Positions 28,958 through 37,565 are shown, counted from the stretch's first letter. The stretch: 64,000 nt of DNA from Wolbachia endosymbiont of Encarsia formosa (GCF_039540065.1 NZ_CP154278.1:806001-870000), one strand, 5' to 3'. Program-made: numbers and translations. Notes: generated by a model from the letters alone, not told the origin.

Positions 28958-29281
28958 TTACTCCGCAATAACCTTTTTTTCTTTTAACAAATTTTGTAAT
29001 TCACCTTTTTCATACATTTCGCGGGTTATGTCACAGCCACCAACAAATTCTCCCTTTATATATAATTGTGGAATTGTTGGCCAATCAGAAAAGCTTTTTA
29101 TGGACTGACGTATTTCATCATTCTCAAGTACGTTGATGCATTTAAACTTTACATTCAAATTTTTGAGAATTGATACGACGAGCCCAGAGAATCCGCATTG
29201 AGGAAAGTCAGAGGTGCCTTTCATATACAGCACTACATCGTTTTCTGCTATGTCTTTTTTTATTTGTTCAAAGTTGTTCAT
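28958..29281 (-). CDS. grxD: Monothiol glutaredoxin, Grx4/Grx5 type
   Basis: It binds and transfers [2Fe-2S] clusters using glutathione. Starting at ATG 29281 (AAGGTG upstream) it has 107 residues. The monothiol motif CGFS starts at Cys29, preceded by KGTSDFPQ; WPTIPQLYI and GGCDI mark the glutathione-binding region. GTG 29290 is an alternative start. It lies directly downstream of the BolA-like gene, and the two products usually form a cluster-bridged heterodimer. Confidence 0.96.
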   Translation of the reverse strand: MNNFEQIKKDIAENDVVLYMKGTSDFPQCGFSGLVVSILKNLNVKFKCINVLENDEIRQSIKSFSDWPTIPQLYIKGEFVGGCDITREMYEKGELQNLLKEKKVIAE

Positions 29282-29297
29282 AAATATCACCTTAATT

Positions 29298-29516
29298 TTA
29301 AGCTCCAGTTTCTAGTTGCAATGCATGTATAGACTGACCTTCAAGAGCCTTGTATACCATTCTGTGTTGTTCTATTTTTGTCTTTCCAGAGAAACACTTG
29401 GAAGTTATTTTTAAATGGTAGTGATCATCATCTCCAGCAAGGTCTTTAATTTTTATATCAGCATCAGGAAATGATTGTTTGATAATTTTCTCTAACTCGT
29501 GAATTGTAATAGTCAT
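29298..29516 (-). CDS. bolA: BolA-family protein
   Basis: The 72-residue protein has the BolA fold signature: DLAGDDDHYHLKITSKCF followed by the helix KTKIEQHRMVYKAL. The family partners monothiol glutaredoxins in iron-sulfur cluster handling. The gene is 17 bases upstream of grxD on the same strand, so the pair is almost certainly one operon. The short length is of the IbaG/BolA2 type. The symbol is given for the family, not a proven orthologue. Confidence 0.9.
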   Translation of the reverse strand: MTITIHELEKIIKQSFPDADIKIKDLAGDDDHYHLKITSKCFSGKTKIEQHRMVYKALEGQSIHALQLETGA

Positions 29517-29554
29517 CAGTTTATTTTAATTATAAGTCTAAAATATGCAATTGA

Positions 29555-30874
29555 TTATTGTGAAGACAATAGATTCAGCGTGCTGAGAGCACTAGCAAGA
29601 CGAGATTTTAATTGACTTGCATACTCATTCCAGTCCTTTATTTCCTTTCTTGCTACACCTGAGGTAACTGCAGCTTTTGCAACAGCAGGAGATACTATAG
29701 AAATTAATCTTGGGTCAAATGGAGTAGGTATTATATATTCACGTCCATAGCTCATTTTACGACCACCATAGGCTGCAGATATCTCGTGCGGCACTGGCTC
29801 GCGAGCAAGCTTTGCTATTGCATCTGCAGCGGCAATTTTCATTTCATCATTTATTTTCGTTGCATATACATCAAGTGCACCTCTGAATATGTAAGGAAAT
29901 CCCATTACATTATTGACTTGGTTGTTATAATCTGACCTACCAGTTGCAATTATTGCATCTGGCCTTACAGATTTTGCAAATTCAGGCCTTACTTCTGGAT
30001 CAGGGTTAGCAAGAGCAAAAATGATTGGGTCTTTACCCATGCTTTTTAACATTCCTTCACTGAGCACATCCTTTGCAGAGAGTCCGATGAATACATCAGC
30101 ATCTTTTATGGCATCGAGTAGAGAACGTTCTTTAGTGTCAATTGCATATTTTTCTTTCCACTCATTCATATCCTCTTTTCTGTCTTTGTGTATTACTCCT
30201 TGTTTATCGCATAGTACTATGTTCTTAGCACCCATAGACTTCAGTATTTCCAAACACGCAATACCAGCTGCTCCAGCACCATTCATGATGATCTTTACAT
30301 TTCCTAATTTCTTTCCAACAATATCGAGGGCATTTTCTATACCAGCTGCAACAACTACTGCAGTGCCATGTTGATCATCGTGGAACACTGGAATATCCAT
30401 CAACTCATTTAGACGTTTCTCTATTATAAAACAATCAGGAGATCTTATATCTTCTAGATTTATCCCCCCCCAACTTGGACCAAGATACCTTACTGCATTG
30501 ATGAAATCTTCTATGTTTTCTGTGTCAACTTCTATATCAATTGCATCAATGTCAGCAAAACGCTTAAATAAAACAGCTTTGCCTTCCATGACGGGTTTTG
30601 AAGCAAGAGGACCGATATTGCCAAGTCCCAGGACTGCGGTGCCATTTGAAATGACAGCCACATAATTGCTTTTTGCCGTGTAATCATAAACAGCTTTAGG
30701 ATTTTTAGCTATTGCAAGGCATGGGGCTGCAACACCAGGGGAATAAGCAAGTGATAGGTCATGCTGTGTGGATAAGGGTTTTGTTGGTATAACCGATACC
30801 TTACCAGGTTTACCACTTTTATTATGGTACTTAAGTGCTTCTTGTTTTGTGGTGTTATCTAAATCATTATTCAT
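29555..30874 (-). CDS. maeB: NADP-dependent malic enzyme, short form
   Basis: It decarboxylates malate to pyruvate, producing NAD(P)H. The 439 residues match the malic domain (DLSLAYSPGVAAPC, the substrate loop with NGTAVLGLGNIG, and VFHDDQHGTAVV) and the NAD-binding domain (IMNGAGAAGIACLEIL). The phosphotransacetylase-like C-terminal domain of E. coli MaeB is absent. With ppdK it gives a route from malate to phosphoenolpyruvate. Confidence 0.95.
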   Translation of the reverse strand: MNNDLDNTTKQEALKYHNKSGKPGKVSVIPTKPLSTQHDLSLAYSPGVAAPCLAIAKNPKAVYDYTAKSNYVAVISNGTAVLGLGNIGPLASKPVMEGKAVLFKRFADIDAIDIEVDTENIEDFINAVRYLGPSWGGINLEDIRSPDCFIIEKRLNELMDIPVFHDDQHGTAVVVAAGIENALDIVGKKLGNVKIIMNGAGAAGIACLEILKSMGAKNIVLCDKQGVIHKDRKEDMNEWKEKYAIDTKERSLLDAIKDADVFIGLSAKDVLSEGMLKSMGKDPIIFALANPDPEVRPEFAKSVRPDAIIATGRSDYNNQVNNVMGFPYIFRGALDVYATKINDEMKIAAADAIAKLAREPVPHEISAAYGGRKMSYGREYIIPTPFDPRLISIVSPAVAKAAVTSGVARKEIKDWNEYASQLKSRLASALSTLNLLSSQ

Positions 30875-30993
30875 GCTTTGAGCTTATTGTTAGTAATTTT
30901 TTAAGTATATGGGGTTTTTATGAATGTTCAACTATTAGCTTGTGAATTCTGTTGTACTTCTGTATAAGTTTATCTACCAATAGTGTGACTTAC

Positions 30994-31536
30994 ATGCTTA
31001 AGAAAAACGTGCCTAATTTGCTAACAATTTCTCGTGCGCTCGCGATACCAGCAATAATATCAAGCTTTTATATAGAAAGTAAATATGCAAGTCTAATAAC
31101 AATATTGATCTTTATGTTTGCGTGCATTACAGATTTTTTTGATGGTTATTTAGCACGTGCATGGAAAGTCCAATCGAATTTTGGCAAATTATTTGACCCA
31201 ATTGCTGATAAGTTAGTAGTAGTTTCAACAATAATCATGCTAGTTTATAAGCAAAAAATAGATGATGTTACAATTATACCGTCAGTTATAATTGTTTGTA
31301 GGGAGATATTAGTTTCGGGTTTACGAGAGTTTTTGATAGCTACAAACGTTAGTCTACCTGTGAGCAAAGCTGGGAAAATTAAAACATTTTTTCAGATGGT
31401 TGCTATAGTGGCATTAATAATGAGTGATTATGAAACAACTAAATACATAGGTGTGATTTGTTTGTGGGCTGCAGCTGTTATGACTATGTGGTCAGGCTAT
31501 AATTACGTTCTAGCTGGCATCAAACAGATTGACTAA
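30994..31536 (+). CDS. pgsA: CDP-diacylglycerol-glycerol-3-phosphate 3-phosphatidyltransferase
   Basis: It makes phosphatidylglycerophosphate for phosphatidylglycerol. From ATG 30994 it has 180 residues; the longer frame from TTG 30952 adds residues without family character. The CDP-alcohol transferase motif D-G-x2-A-R-x8-G-x3-D-x3-D is seen in FDGYLARAWKVQSNFGKLFD-P-I-A-D. Several hydrophobic segments follow. Confidence 0.94.
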   Translation: MLKKNVPNLLTISRALAIPAIISSFYIESKYASLITILIFMFACITDFFDGYLARAWKVQSNFGKLFDPIADKLVVVSTIIMLVYKQKIDDVTIIPSVIIVCREILVSGLREFLIATNVSLPVSKAGKIKTFFQMVAIVALIMSDYETTKYIGVICLWAAAVMTMWSGYNYVLAGIKQID

Positions 31537-31578
31537 ATTGCTTAAGAGTATACAAAGAAAGTTAATAATTTCACAATA

Positions 31579-31607
31579 TTGACTGATTAGTTAAAATCCT
31601 GTATAAT
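31579..31607 (+). promoter_or_regulatory. Near-consensus sigma70 promoter
   Basis: TTGACT (31579-31584), a spacer of exactly 17 bases and TATAAT (31602-31607) make the best sigma70-like match I found in the window. The ATG of the next gene is 29 bases beyond the -10 element, giving a short leader. Confidence 0.75.
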
Positions 31608-31636
31608 GTATTAGTTTATAAATTAGTCAAGTTTGT

Positions 31637-32617
31637 ATGACTGGTATTATTATAGATAGCTTTAATACTGAGTCTTCCTTTAAGAGATCAAGTTCTGAGA
31701 AAGATACTAAAATAGAGGATTTTTTTCGAGATTTCTGGTCAACAGTTGATGAAGAAGAAAAAAAGAGAAAAAAACTTGAGCAAGAATTATTAATACTTGA
31801 AGAAGGAAAAAAAAAGCAGAAGCTGGAACAGGAGTTATTAACTTTAAAAAAAAGAGAGATAAATAGAAAATGTGTATCATTGGCAACAATGGTTCCATTT
31901 GCATTGCTGATGGCAATTGAGCTCGAAAAAACATGTAGCGATCAGGTATTACTTGGCCTTATAAGCGGTGCATTAGGACATATTATATTACCTTTCACAG
32001 TCTTATATCTTATTTGCACGCTATATTTAATTTATAATAATAGAAAAATAGCAGAAAAAGAACGAGAGTTGGAGAATATTGAAGATGGAGAAAAAGAAAA
32101 GAGAGACATTCCTTATACAGTTGATGATTACTGTAACTATGCTGATGCTGCTTTAGTTACATTAGTTATTGTGGCTAGCATAGTAAGCGAAGCATTGGCA
32201 CAAGGAATAATAGAAGACGTAGCTTTTTCAATTTCTAGTATATTCTACTTTGTAGCGAGTGCTACTTTTTGCTATTGTGAGTACAAGAAAAATAAAAATT
32301 CTGAAGTAGAAAAAGAGCAAGGCTTTGATGAGAAATTTGAAAAAAAGACAAGCAATATGTCTACAGATAAGTTAATGCTTGCTGGTTCTTCTTTATTACT
32401 AATCAGGAGAATAATATTGATTTCTGGAGTAGCATTAGCATCATATGCTGTTGGGCCTGCTTTAGGTCTGGTAGGTATTGCTCTTTTGATGGTCGGAAGT
32501 GGATTGATCATACATTCTTATATTAGAAAGCTAGAGAACGTAGAAGTGAGTGGAAAAGGTGTTCCAACAGGTGATGGTATAGGTAATATACGGGAAGGGC
32601 AGGTTTTTGCTCGATGA
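31637..32617 (+). CDS. Unknown membrane protein with N-terminal coiled coil
   Basis: The 326-residue protein has no family I recognise. Residues about 35-75 are rich in Lys and Glu with repeated KLEQELL units, a probable coiled coil. Four or five hydrophobic segments follow (around 77-94, 100-135, 170-200, 252-300), separated by a charged loop near 225-245. It stands alone behind a near-consensus promoter, so strong expression is possible. A lineage-specific membrane or inclusion-membrane-like protein is an inference only. Confidence 0.7.
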   Translation: MTGIIIDSFNTESSFKRSSSEKDTKIEDFFRDFWSTVDEEEKKRKKLEQELLILEEGKKKQKLEQELLTLKKREINRKCVSLATMVPFALLMAIELEKTCSDQVLLGLISGALGHIILPFTVLYLICTLYLIYNNRKIAEKERELENIEDGEKEKRDIPYTVDDYCNYADAALVTLVIVASIVSEALAQGIIEDVAFSISSIFYFVASATFCYCEYKKNKNSEVEKEQGFDEKFEKKTSNMSTDKLMLAGSSLLLIRRIILISGVALASYAVGPALGLVGIALLMVGSGLIIHSYIRKLENVEVSGKGVPTGDGIGNIREGQVFAR

Positions 32618-32684
32618 TAATGCCAAAAATTTGTTTATTTAGGTAATATTTAGTCTATACTTTATTTTGATCAAAAAAAATCTT

Positions 32685-33362
32685 ATGTATAAGACTTTAA
32701 TCATATGCTTTTTTCTCCTTATTTGCTCCTTTGTGCATTCGTATGGGGATGATCTGGAACACACTGAAACTGAACTATATGAGGAGGAAGTTAAGCTTTA
32801 TGATCAGAAAAAATATAAGCAAGCTATTAGAGAATTTCAAAAGATAGAGGATTTGTATCCTTTATCTTATTGGGCAATGAAAGCAAAATTATTATCTGGA
32901 GTTTCTTACTATAATATGGGTAACTACAGCAGTGCTGCAAGTGATATGGATGATTATATATACGTTTATCCAAATGGTGAAGATTTGCCATATGTATATT
33001 ACTTAAGAGTATTATCTTATTACATGCAAATTAATAAAGTGCAGCTTGGGCAACAAATTGCATATAAAACTTTAGAGCTAGCTACTGAATATATTAATCT
33101 TTTTCCGAATAGCGAATATATAGAAGAGATCAAAGAAAAAGAAAAATTAATCACAGAACATATATCAAAAAAAGAGTATTCTATTGGTGAATTTTACCTA
33201 AAGCGTGGTGAATATTTAGCAGCAATTAAGCGTTTTCAAAATATGATAAGCGATAAATATTCTTCTAGAGTTATTAGTTATTTAATAACAGCTCACTTAG
33301 CTCTTGGCCTTGACTTAGAAGCTGAGCAGTATGAAAATATGTTAGCAGAAGGGGTAAATTAG
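32685..33362 (+). CDS. bamD: Outer-membrane assembly lipoprotein BamD
   Basis: BamD is the essential TPR lipoprotein of the BAM complex. From ATG 32685 it has 225 residues with an N-terminal hydrophobic segment ending LLICS, an imperfect lipobox. TPR units follow: YDQKKYKQAIREFQKIEDLY, a WAMKAKLLSGVSYYNMGNYS-like second unit, then PYVYYLRVLSYY. The TTG at 32667 lacks support. The product would sit on the inner face of the outer membrane. Confidence 0.9.
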   Translation: MYKTLIICFFLLICSFVHSYGDDLEHTETELYEEEVKLYDQKKYKQAIREFQKIEDLYPLSYWAMKAKLLSGVSYYNMGNYSSAASDMDDYIYVYPNGEDLPYVYYLRVLSYYMQINKVQLGQQIAYKTLELATEYINLFPNSEYIEEIKEKEKLITEHISKKEYSIGEFYLKRGEYLAAIKRFQNMISDKYSSRVISYLITAHLALGLDLEAEQYENMLAEGVN

Positions 33363-33369
33363 TTTTCTT

Positions 33370-34110
33370 ATGGCTGGTCATTCACAGTTTTCAAATATAA
33401 AACATCGAAAAGGTGCTCAGGATGCAAAGCGCTCGCAAAAATTTACGAAGCTCATTAGGGAAATAACAGTTGCTGCAAAACAAGGGCTGCCTGATCCCGA
33501 ACTCAATCCACGTCTTCGCTCTGCTATCTTTGCTGCGCGAAAGGAAAATCTACCAAAAGATAAAATAGAAACAGCAATAAAAAATGCAGCTGGTAACGTT
33601 GATGGAGAAAGTTATGAAGAAATACAATATGAAGGCTGCGGACCTTCTTGTACTGCACTTATTGTTCATGCTCTGACAAATAATCGCAACCGAACTGCTT
33701 CTGAGATACGTTATATCTTTTCTCGCAAAGGCGGTAATTTGGGAGAAATAGGAGGTGTGAGTTACCTTTTCGATCATGTAGGCTTAATTGTCTATAAAGC
33801 AGAGGATATGAATTTTGAAGATTTATTTAACTATGGAATTGAATTAGAAGTATTGAATGTTGAGGAAAATAACAAAGAAGAATTATATGTTATAACTTGT
33901 GAAGTAAAAGACTTTGGTAAAGTACGTGACGCTTTCTATACAAAATTTGGAGAACCAGAACTTGCTCGTCTTTCATGGCAACCAAAGGACATGATTGAAG
34001 TTAGCGACAAAGAATTAATTGATAAATTATCTATATTAGTTGAAGAGCTAGAAGATAATGATGATGTGCAGTATGTTGAAGGTAATTTTATTTTTGCTGA
34101 TAAACTATGA
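33370..34110 (+). CDS. yebC: YebC/PmpR (TACO1) family protein
   Basis: The 246 residues begin with the family signature MAGHSQFSNIKHRKGAQDAK and contain NLPKDKIETAIKNA and a central RNRTASEIRYIFSRKGGNLG block. The family includes transcription regulators and a factor helping ribosomes through proline-rich stretches. It starts 7 bases after bamD and overlaps the next gene by 4 bases. Confidence 0.95.
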   Translation: MAGHSQFSNIKHRKGAQDAKRSQKFTKLIREITVAAKQGLPDPELNPRLRSAIFAARKENLPKDKIETAIKNAAGNVDGESYEEIQYEGCGPSCTALIVHALTNNRNRTASEIRYIFSRKGGNLGEIGGVSYLFDHVGLIVYKAEDMNFEDLFNYGIELEVLNVEENNKEELYVITCEVKDFGKVRDAFYTKFGEPELARLSWQPKDMIEVSDKELIDKLSILVEELEDNDDVQYVEGNFIFADKL

Positions 34111-35147
34111 GGCTGGTAATACTTCCACTGCTTTGTGTTTTACCAGCATATTCAACTGAAACATTTGCGCAGAAAGACTATTGTCATTCCAGTGCCCAGA
34201 CACTGGAATCCAGCAAAATTGATTGTAAACAGCACGCTATACAACATTTTCGATTAAAAAATTGGTCAAGCACTGAAATGACACTAACCCACTCTCCAGT
34301 GTTATTCCAAGACGGGATCAGAAAAAAAAAAGCTGCTTTGGTGACAGAAAGTGATAGAAAGTTGTTATTCATATCCAGTGACATAAAATCCTCTTTTTTT
34401 GATGCAGGAGGTTTGGAGCCAGATACAATAATGAGATTAATCAGCATATATAAAGATTATGGTGTAGATTTTAAAAAAGATATTGTGCCAAAAAGCAAGT
34501 TGGAAGTTCTGTGTGAGAGTAATCAGAAGGCTGAAGAAAAAATTTTATATACTTCACTTACAACAAGCAATAAAGCTATAAGTTTATATTATTATGAGTC
34601 ACAAAACGGCAAAGAAGAGTATTTTAATAAAGAGGGGATAAGCTTAAAGAGTTTCGTAAGTCCTTTAAATGGAGATTTTCGTATATCCTCGAAATTTGGT
34701 AATAGAAAACACCCTATTCGTGGTAAAGTTGTTTTTCATAAAGGAGTAGATTATGCAGCTAAACTTGGCACTCCTATACACGTCACTGCAGAAGGTGTAA
34801 TAGAATATATAGGAAAGAATGGTGGCTATGGGAATTACATTAAAATAAAGCACAACAATAAATATTCAACTTGTTACGCACATATAAGCAAATTTAGTAG
34901 CGATATAAAGTTAGGCTCTAAAGTAAAGCAGGGACAAATCATTGCTTATGTTGGCAGCACTGGTGTTGCAACAGGAACTCATTTACATTATGAAGTTATA
35001 TATAATGGTAAACATATTGATCCTCTTACGATAGCTCATGGCAATGAGATAAAGTTGCCTGATCGTGAATTAAGAGAGTTTAAATTATTTGTAAGTAAGG
35101 TAGATGAAATAATCAGCAGAGAGGGTGCAAGTGAAAAAGCAATCTGA
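34107..35147 (+). CDS. Secreted M23/LytM-family peptidase
   Basis: The 346-residue protein has a signal peptide (MRLVILPLLCVLPAYSTETFA). The C-terminal LytM domain has the zinc ligands H211-x3-D215 and the HxH pair at 292-294 (THLHYE). Such enzymes cut peptidoglycan cross-links or act as LytM factors. Residues about 26-60 are encoded by a palindromic repeat element (34182-34284) that keeps the frame open. It overlaps yebC by 4 bases and the SPFH gene by 17. Confidence 0.88.
   Translation: MRLVILPLLCVLPAYSTETFAQKDYCHSSAQTLESSKIDCKQHAIQHFRLKNWSSTEMTLTHSPVLFQDGIRKKKAALVTESDRKLLFISSDIKSSFFDAGGLEPDTIMRLISIYKDYGVDFKKDIVPKSKLEVLCESNQKAEEKILYTSLTTSNKAISLYYYESQNGKEEYFNKEGISLKSFVSPLNGDFRISSKFGNRKHPIRGKVVFHKGVDYAAKLGTPIHVTAEGVIEYIGKNGGYGNYIKIKHNNKYSTCYAHISKFSSDIKLGSKVKQGQIIAYVGSTGVATGTHLHYEVIYNGKHIDPLTIAHGNEIKLPDRELREFKLFVSKVDEIISREGASEKAI
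34182..34284. repeat. Palindromic element inside the M23 peptidase gene
   Basis: TGTCATTCCAGTG starts the element. The hairpin ATTCCAGTG/CACTGGAAT with a 6-base loop occupies 34186-34209, and AAGCACTGAAATGACAC ends it near 34284. The same ends bound the intergenic copies. The reading frame of the host gene is uninterrupted and the insert falls in the variable region behind the signal peptide. The outer boundaries are approximate. Confidence 0.75.
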
Positions 35148-36000
35148 TGAAGACAGTACAGATAAAAATACAATAAATGATAGAAATCTAAGTAAAATTC
35201 GGGCTTTTCCTGTACTAATAGCGCTAGGGTTAATTTTATTGGTACTTTTTGTGTATGACAGCACAATTGCACTTGGAGTTGCTGCTGTTTCAATATTGAC
35301 TTTTTCTCAAGGATTTTTCGTTAATGATCCTAATGAAGCAAGAGTGATAGAGTTTTTTGGTCATTATATTGGAACTTATTTTAAGTCTGGAATATGCGTA
35401 ACGCTTCCATTTTCGAGTAAATATAGAGTTTCTTTGAAATTTCAGAATATCAATACAGAAAAAATTAAAGTTAATGATGCTAATGGAAGTCCGATAGAGA
35501 TTTCAGTAGTAATTGTTTGGAGAGTGAGCAGTCCTGCAAAGGCATATTATAATGTTAATAATTATCATGATTTTGTTTTTGTGCAAAGTGACTCGGTAAT
35601 TAGAGAACTGGCAAGTAATTATCCGTATGATAGCGAAAACGATGAAGAATCTTTGCGTAAAAACTCTGACAAAATTTCAAATGAATTGCGGTCAATGCTA
35701 CAACAAAGATTGAATATTGCTGGAATTGAAATTGCAGAAGCGAGAATATCCCATTTGGCGTATTCATCTGAGATTGCACAAGCAATGCTGAGACGTCAAC
35801 AAGCACATGCCATCACCTCTGCAAGAAGGCATATAGTGCAAAATGCAATAGGAATTATCGAAGAAGTAATAGCCCATTTTGAAAAAAATAAAAGCTTACA
35901 ATTGGATGGAAAACAAAAGGTTCAATTGATAAACAATTTGCTAGTTGCTCTGATCTCTGAGCAGGATGCACAGCCGACTATTAGTTTGGATAATAATTAG
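35131..36000 (+). CDS. SPFH/band 7 domain membrane protein (stomatin-like)
   Basis: From GTG 35131 (GAGGG upstream) it has 289 residues; GTG 35125 is an alternative. Two adjacent hydrophobic segments (about residues 27-65) precede an SPFH domain starting FFVNDPNEARVIEFFG, with AYYNVNNYHDFVFVQSDSVI and LNIAGIEIAEARISHLAYSS. The family scaffolds membrane microdomains, often with proteases. It overlaps the end of the M23 gene by 17 bases, so the two are coexpressed. Confidence 0.87.
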   Translation: MKKQSDEDSTDKNTINDRNLSKIRAFPVLIALGLILLVLFVYDSTIALGVAAVSILTFSQGFFVNDPNEARVIEFFGHYIGTYFKSGICVTLPFSSKYRVSLKFQNINTEKIKVNDANGSPIEISVVIVWRVSSPAKAYYNVNNYHDFVFVQSDSVIRELASNYPYDSENDEESLRKNSDKISNELRSMLQQRLNIAGIEIAEARISHLAYSSEIAQAMLRRQQAHAITSARRHIVQNAIGIIEEVIAHFEKNKSLQLDGKQKVQLINNLLVALISEQDAQPTISLDNN

Positions 36001-36078
36001 CATAGAAGCCGATAGGGTTTCATGAATGCAAGTCACTGTTAATTTCTTGATTAATAGACTAAATGATGTTATAAATTA

Positions 36079-36170
36079 CACGCATTAGGGGTGCTCTAAA
36101 AAAGCTGAGAGTACATAAAGTACAACCCTTTCAACCTGATCTTGTTAAAACAAACGTAGGAAAATGTATG
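36079..36170 (+). promoter_or_regulatory. TPP riboswitch (THI element)
   Basis: All conserved boxes are present in order: GGGGTGC (36088-36094), GCTGAGA (36104-36110), ACCCTTT (36125-36131), AACCTGATC (36133-36141) and CGTAGGAA (36155-36162). P1 can form between CACGCATT (36079-36086) and AATGTATG (36163-36170) with one mismatch. That 3' strand contains ATG 36164 and ATG 36168, and the SD-like AGGA is inside the aptamer. Control is therefore probably at translation initiation. It precedes a PQ-loop transporter frame and thiamine pyrophosphokinase. Confidence 0.92.
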
Positions 36171-36452
36171 TATATAAATATTGAAGAATGCTTTGGCTTC
36201 ATCGAGTTCATTACATCTCTCATTGGGTTATTGCCTCAAGTATATAGAGCATATATCACAAAACTTACTCGTGACGTATCGATGCTAATGTTGGTGAATT
36301 ATTTTATTTGTTCATCATCTTGGCTTATTTAGGGTATTTATCAGGGTTTAACTTTTGTGATACTCAGTAATATTGCTGGATTAGTGATCAGTATAATATC
36401 AATTGTTCAAAAATGTTACTACTATGCAAAAACTGCACGAAGCGTTTTATAA
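36168..36452 (+). pseudogene. PQ-loop (SemiSWEET-like) transporter with in-frame TAG
   Basis: The frame of 94 codons from ATG 36168 has a TAG at codon 55 (36330-36332). Three hydrophobic segments are visible. The first carries the PQ motif in LIGLLPQVYRAYITK followed by TRDVSM, and the stop replaces the aromatic residue normally found in WLxYG (here WLI-stop-GIYQG). This is a SemiSWEET half-transporter layout. The TPP riboswitch directly on its start suggests thiamine or precursor uptake; that is inference. It overlaps the next gene by 29 bases. Confidence 0.75.
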
Positions 36453-37179
36453 CCATATGCTACATTGTAGCGTGGAGCAAGAATATCGTTCTATTGTAGT
36501 ACTAAATGGAGAAAGACCCGATTCATCGTTTTTTAAACAAGATATACCTGTTATTGATGTAGATGGAGGAGCAAACAAGCTTCTATCAATTGGCGTAAAA
36601 CCTGATCTTGTAATAGGAGATTTGGATAGTATAAATCCGAATTTACGTCCTAATTTAAATACAGTATATCTACCTGATCAAGATTATTGCGACTTTTCTA
36701 AAGCAATGGCTCACTTAAAAACAGTAAAGTTATTGCCATCAATAGTAACGGGTATTACTGGAGGAGCAATTGATCATATACTACAAAATATCAACATTTT
36801 TTCAAGTACAGATAGTATCTTTTATATGCCTTCTCCTTCCATGGTGGGGTACGCCTTACAAAAGGGTATTACCTGTTTTTCCTCTTTGCTAAAAAATACT
36901 AAAATATCCTTACTTGGTATACCGAAAGCTCAAATATCAACTAAGGGATTAAAATGGGAACTATGCCATAGTAACCTTGCTTTTCCAGGAAAGAATTCTT
37001 GCTTTAATCGAAGTCTAGGCAATGAGTTATCTATAGAAATACACAGCGGCGTGTGTTTAGCAATGATATATTTAGAAGCAGTAAATGATGATGGTGTGTA
37101 TTTAGTTAAAATATTAAGAAAAAAAAGTAGAAAAACCGTGTTAACACTAATTCTAAAAACTACAGGCGCCTGTTGTTAG
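36424..37179 (+). CDS. Thiamine pyrophosphokinase
   Basis: It converts thiamine + ATP to thiamine pyrophosphate. From ATG 36424 it has 251 residues; ATG 36457 is possible. Motifs: DVDGGANKLL, KPDLVIGDLDSI, DQDYCDFSKAMAHL and GGAIDHILQNI, which line the active site of the family. The start lies inside the upstream PQ-loop frame, so both should fall under the TPP riboswitch. The nonsense codon upstream could reduce translational coupling. It lets the cell use imported thiamine. Confidence 0.93.
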   Translation: MQKLHEAFYNHMLHCSVEQEYRSIVVLNGERPDSSFFKQDIPVIDVDGGANKLLSIGVKPDLVIGDLDSINPNLRPNLNTVYLPDQDYCDFSKAMAHLKTVKLLPSIVTGITGGAIDHILQNINIFSSTDSIFYMPSPSMVGYALQKGITCFSSLLKNTKISLLGIPKAQISTKGLKWELCHSNLAFPGKNSCFNRSLGNELSIEIHSGVCLAMIYLEAVNDDGVYLVKILRKKSRKTVLTLILKTTGACC

Positions 37180-37565
37180 CTAAAGTAAAGGTCAAATATC
37201 TGGAATTCTGGACATAAAATCCTCCTGTATAAAAAAGATTCAGAATGTACACACAACAGATGTGGCTGAATTTTTATTGAAAAATTGGTTAAAAGGTCTG
37301 CAGACCGAGATAGATTTTAAGCTCTCTCAATATCTCTACCATCATTATAATGGCATTTTGAGTATGCGGAAGCAATTTTTTCATTAAAATAAAAAATTTT
37401 ATTCTACAGCGCGGCTACTTGAATGACAAGGGCCACTCGGATGATAAGAAATGGATCACTGAAAAAAGTAGGTGTCATTCCAGCGTGTGACGCTGTAATC
37501 CACTCTTTTCGTTAATCTCATCAACTTAGGATTACTTTTGTACCTAAAATTCCTAGATTCCAGTG
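37180..37565. other. Gene-poor stretch with an orphan open frame and palindromic repeats
   Basis: A 67-codon open frame without a start codon (37184-37387) encodes protein-like sequence (NVHTTDVAEFLLKNWLKGLQ, then YLYHHYNG), possibly the tail of a lost gene. From 37420 on there are palindromic elements: ATTCCAGCG/CGCTGTAAT at 37487-37509 with one mismatch, and GATTCCAGTG at 37556-37565, cut by the IS. Confidence 0.4.
37557..37565 (+). repeat. Left target-site duplication of the second IS copy
   Basis: ATTCCAGTG abuts the left terminal repeat GGCTTTGTTGCATA and is repeated exactly after the right end (38584-38592). The target is itself half of a palindromic element, completed by CTGGAAT beyond the IS. 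Confidence 0.9.
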
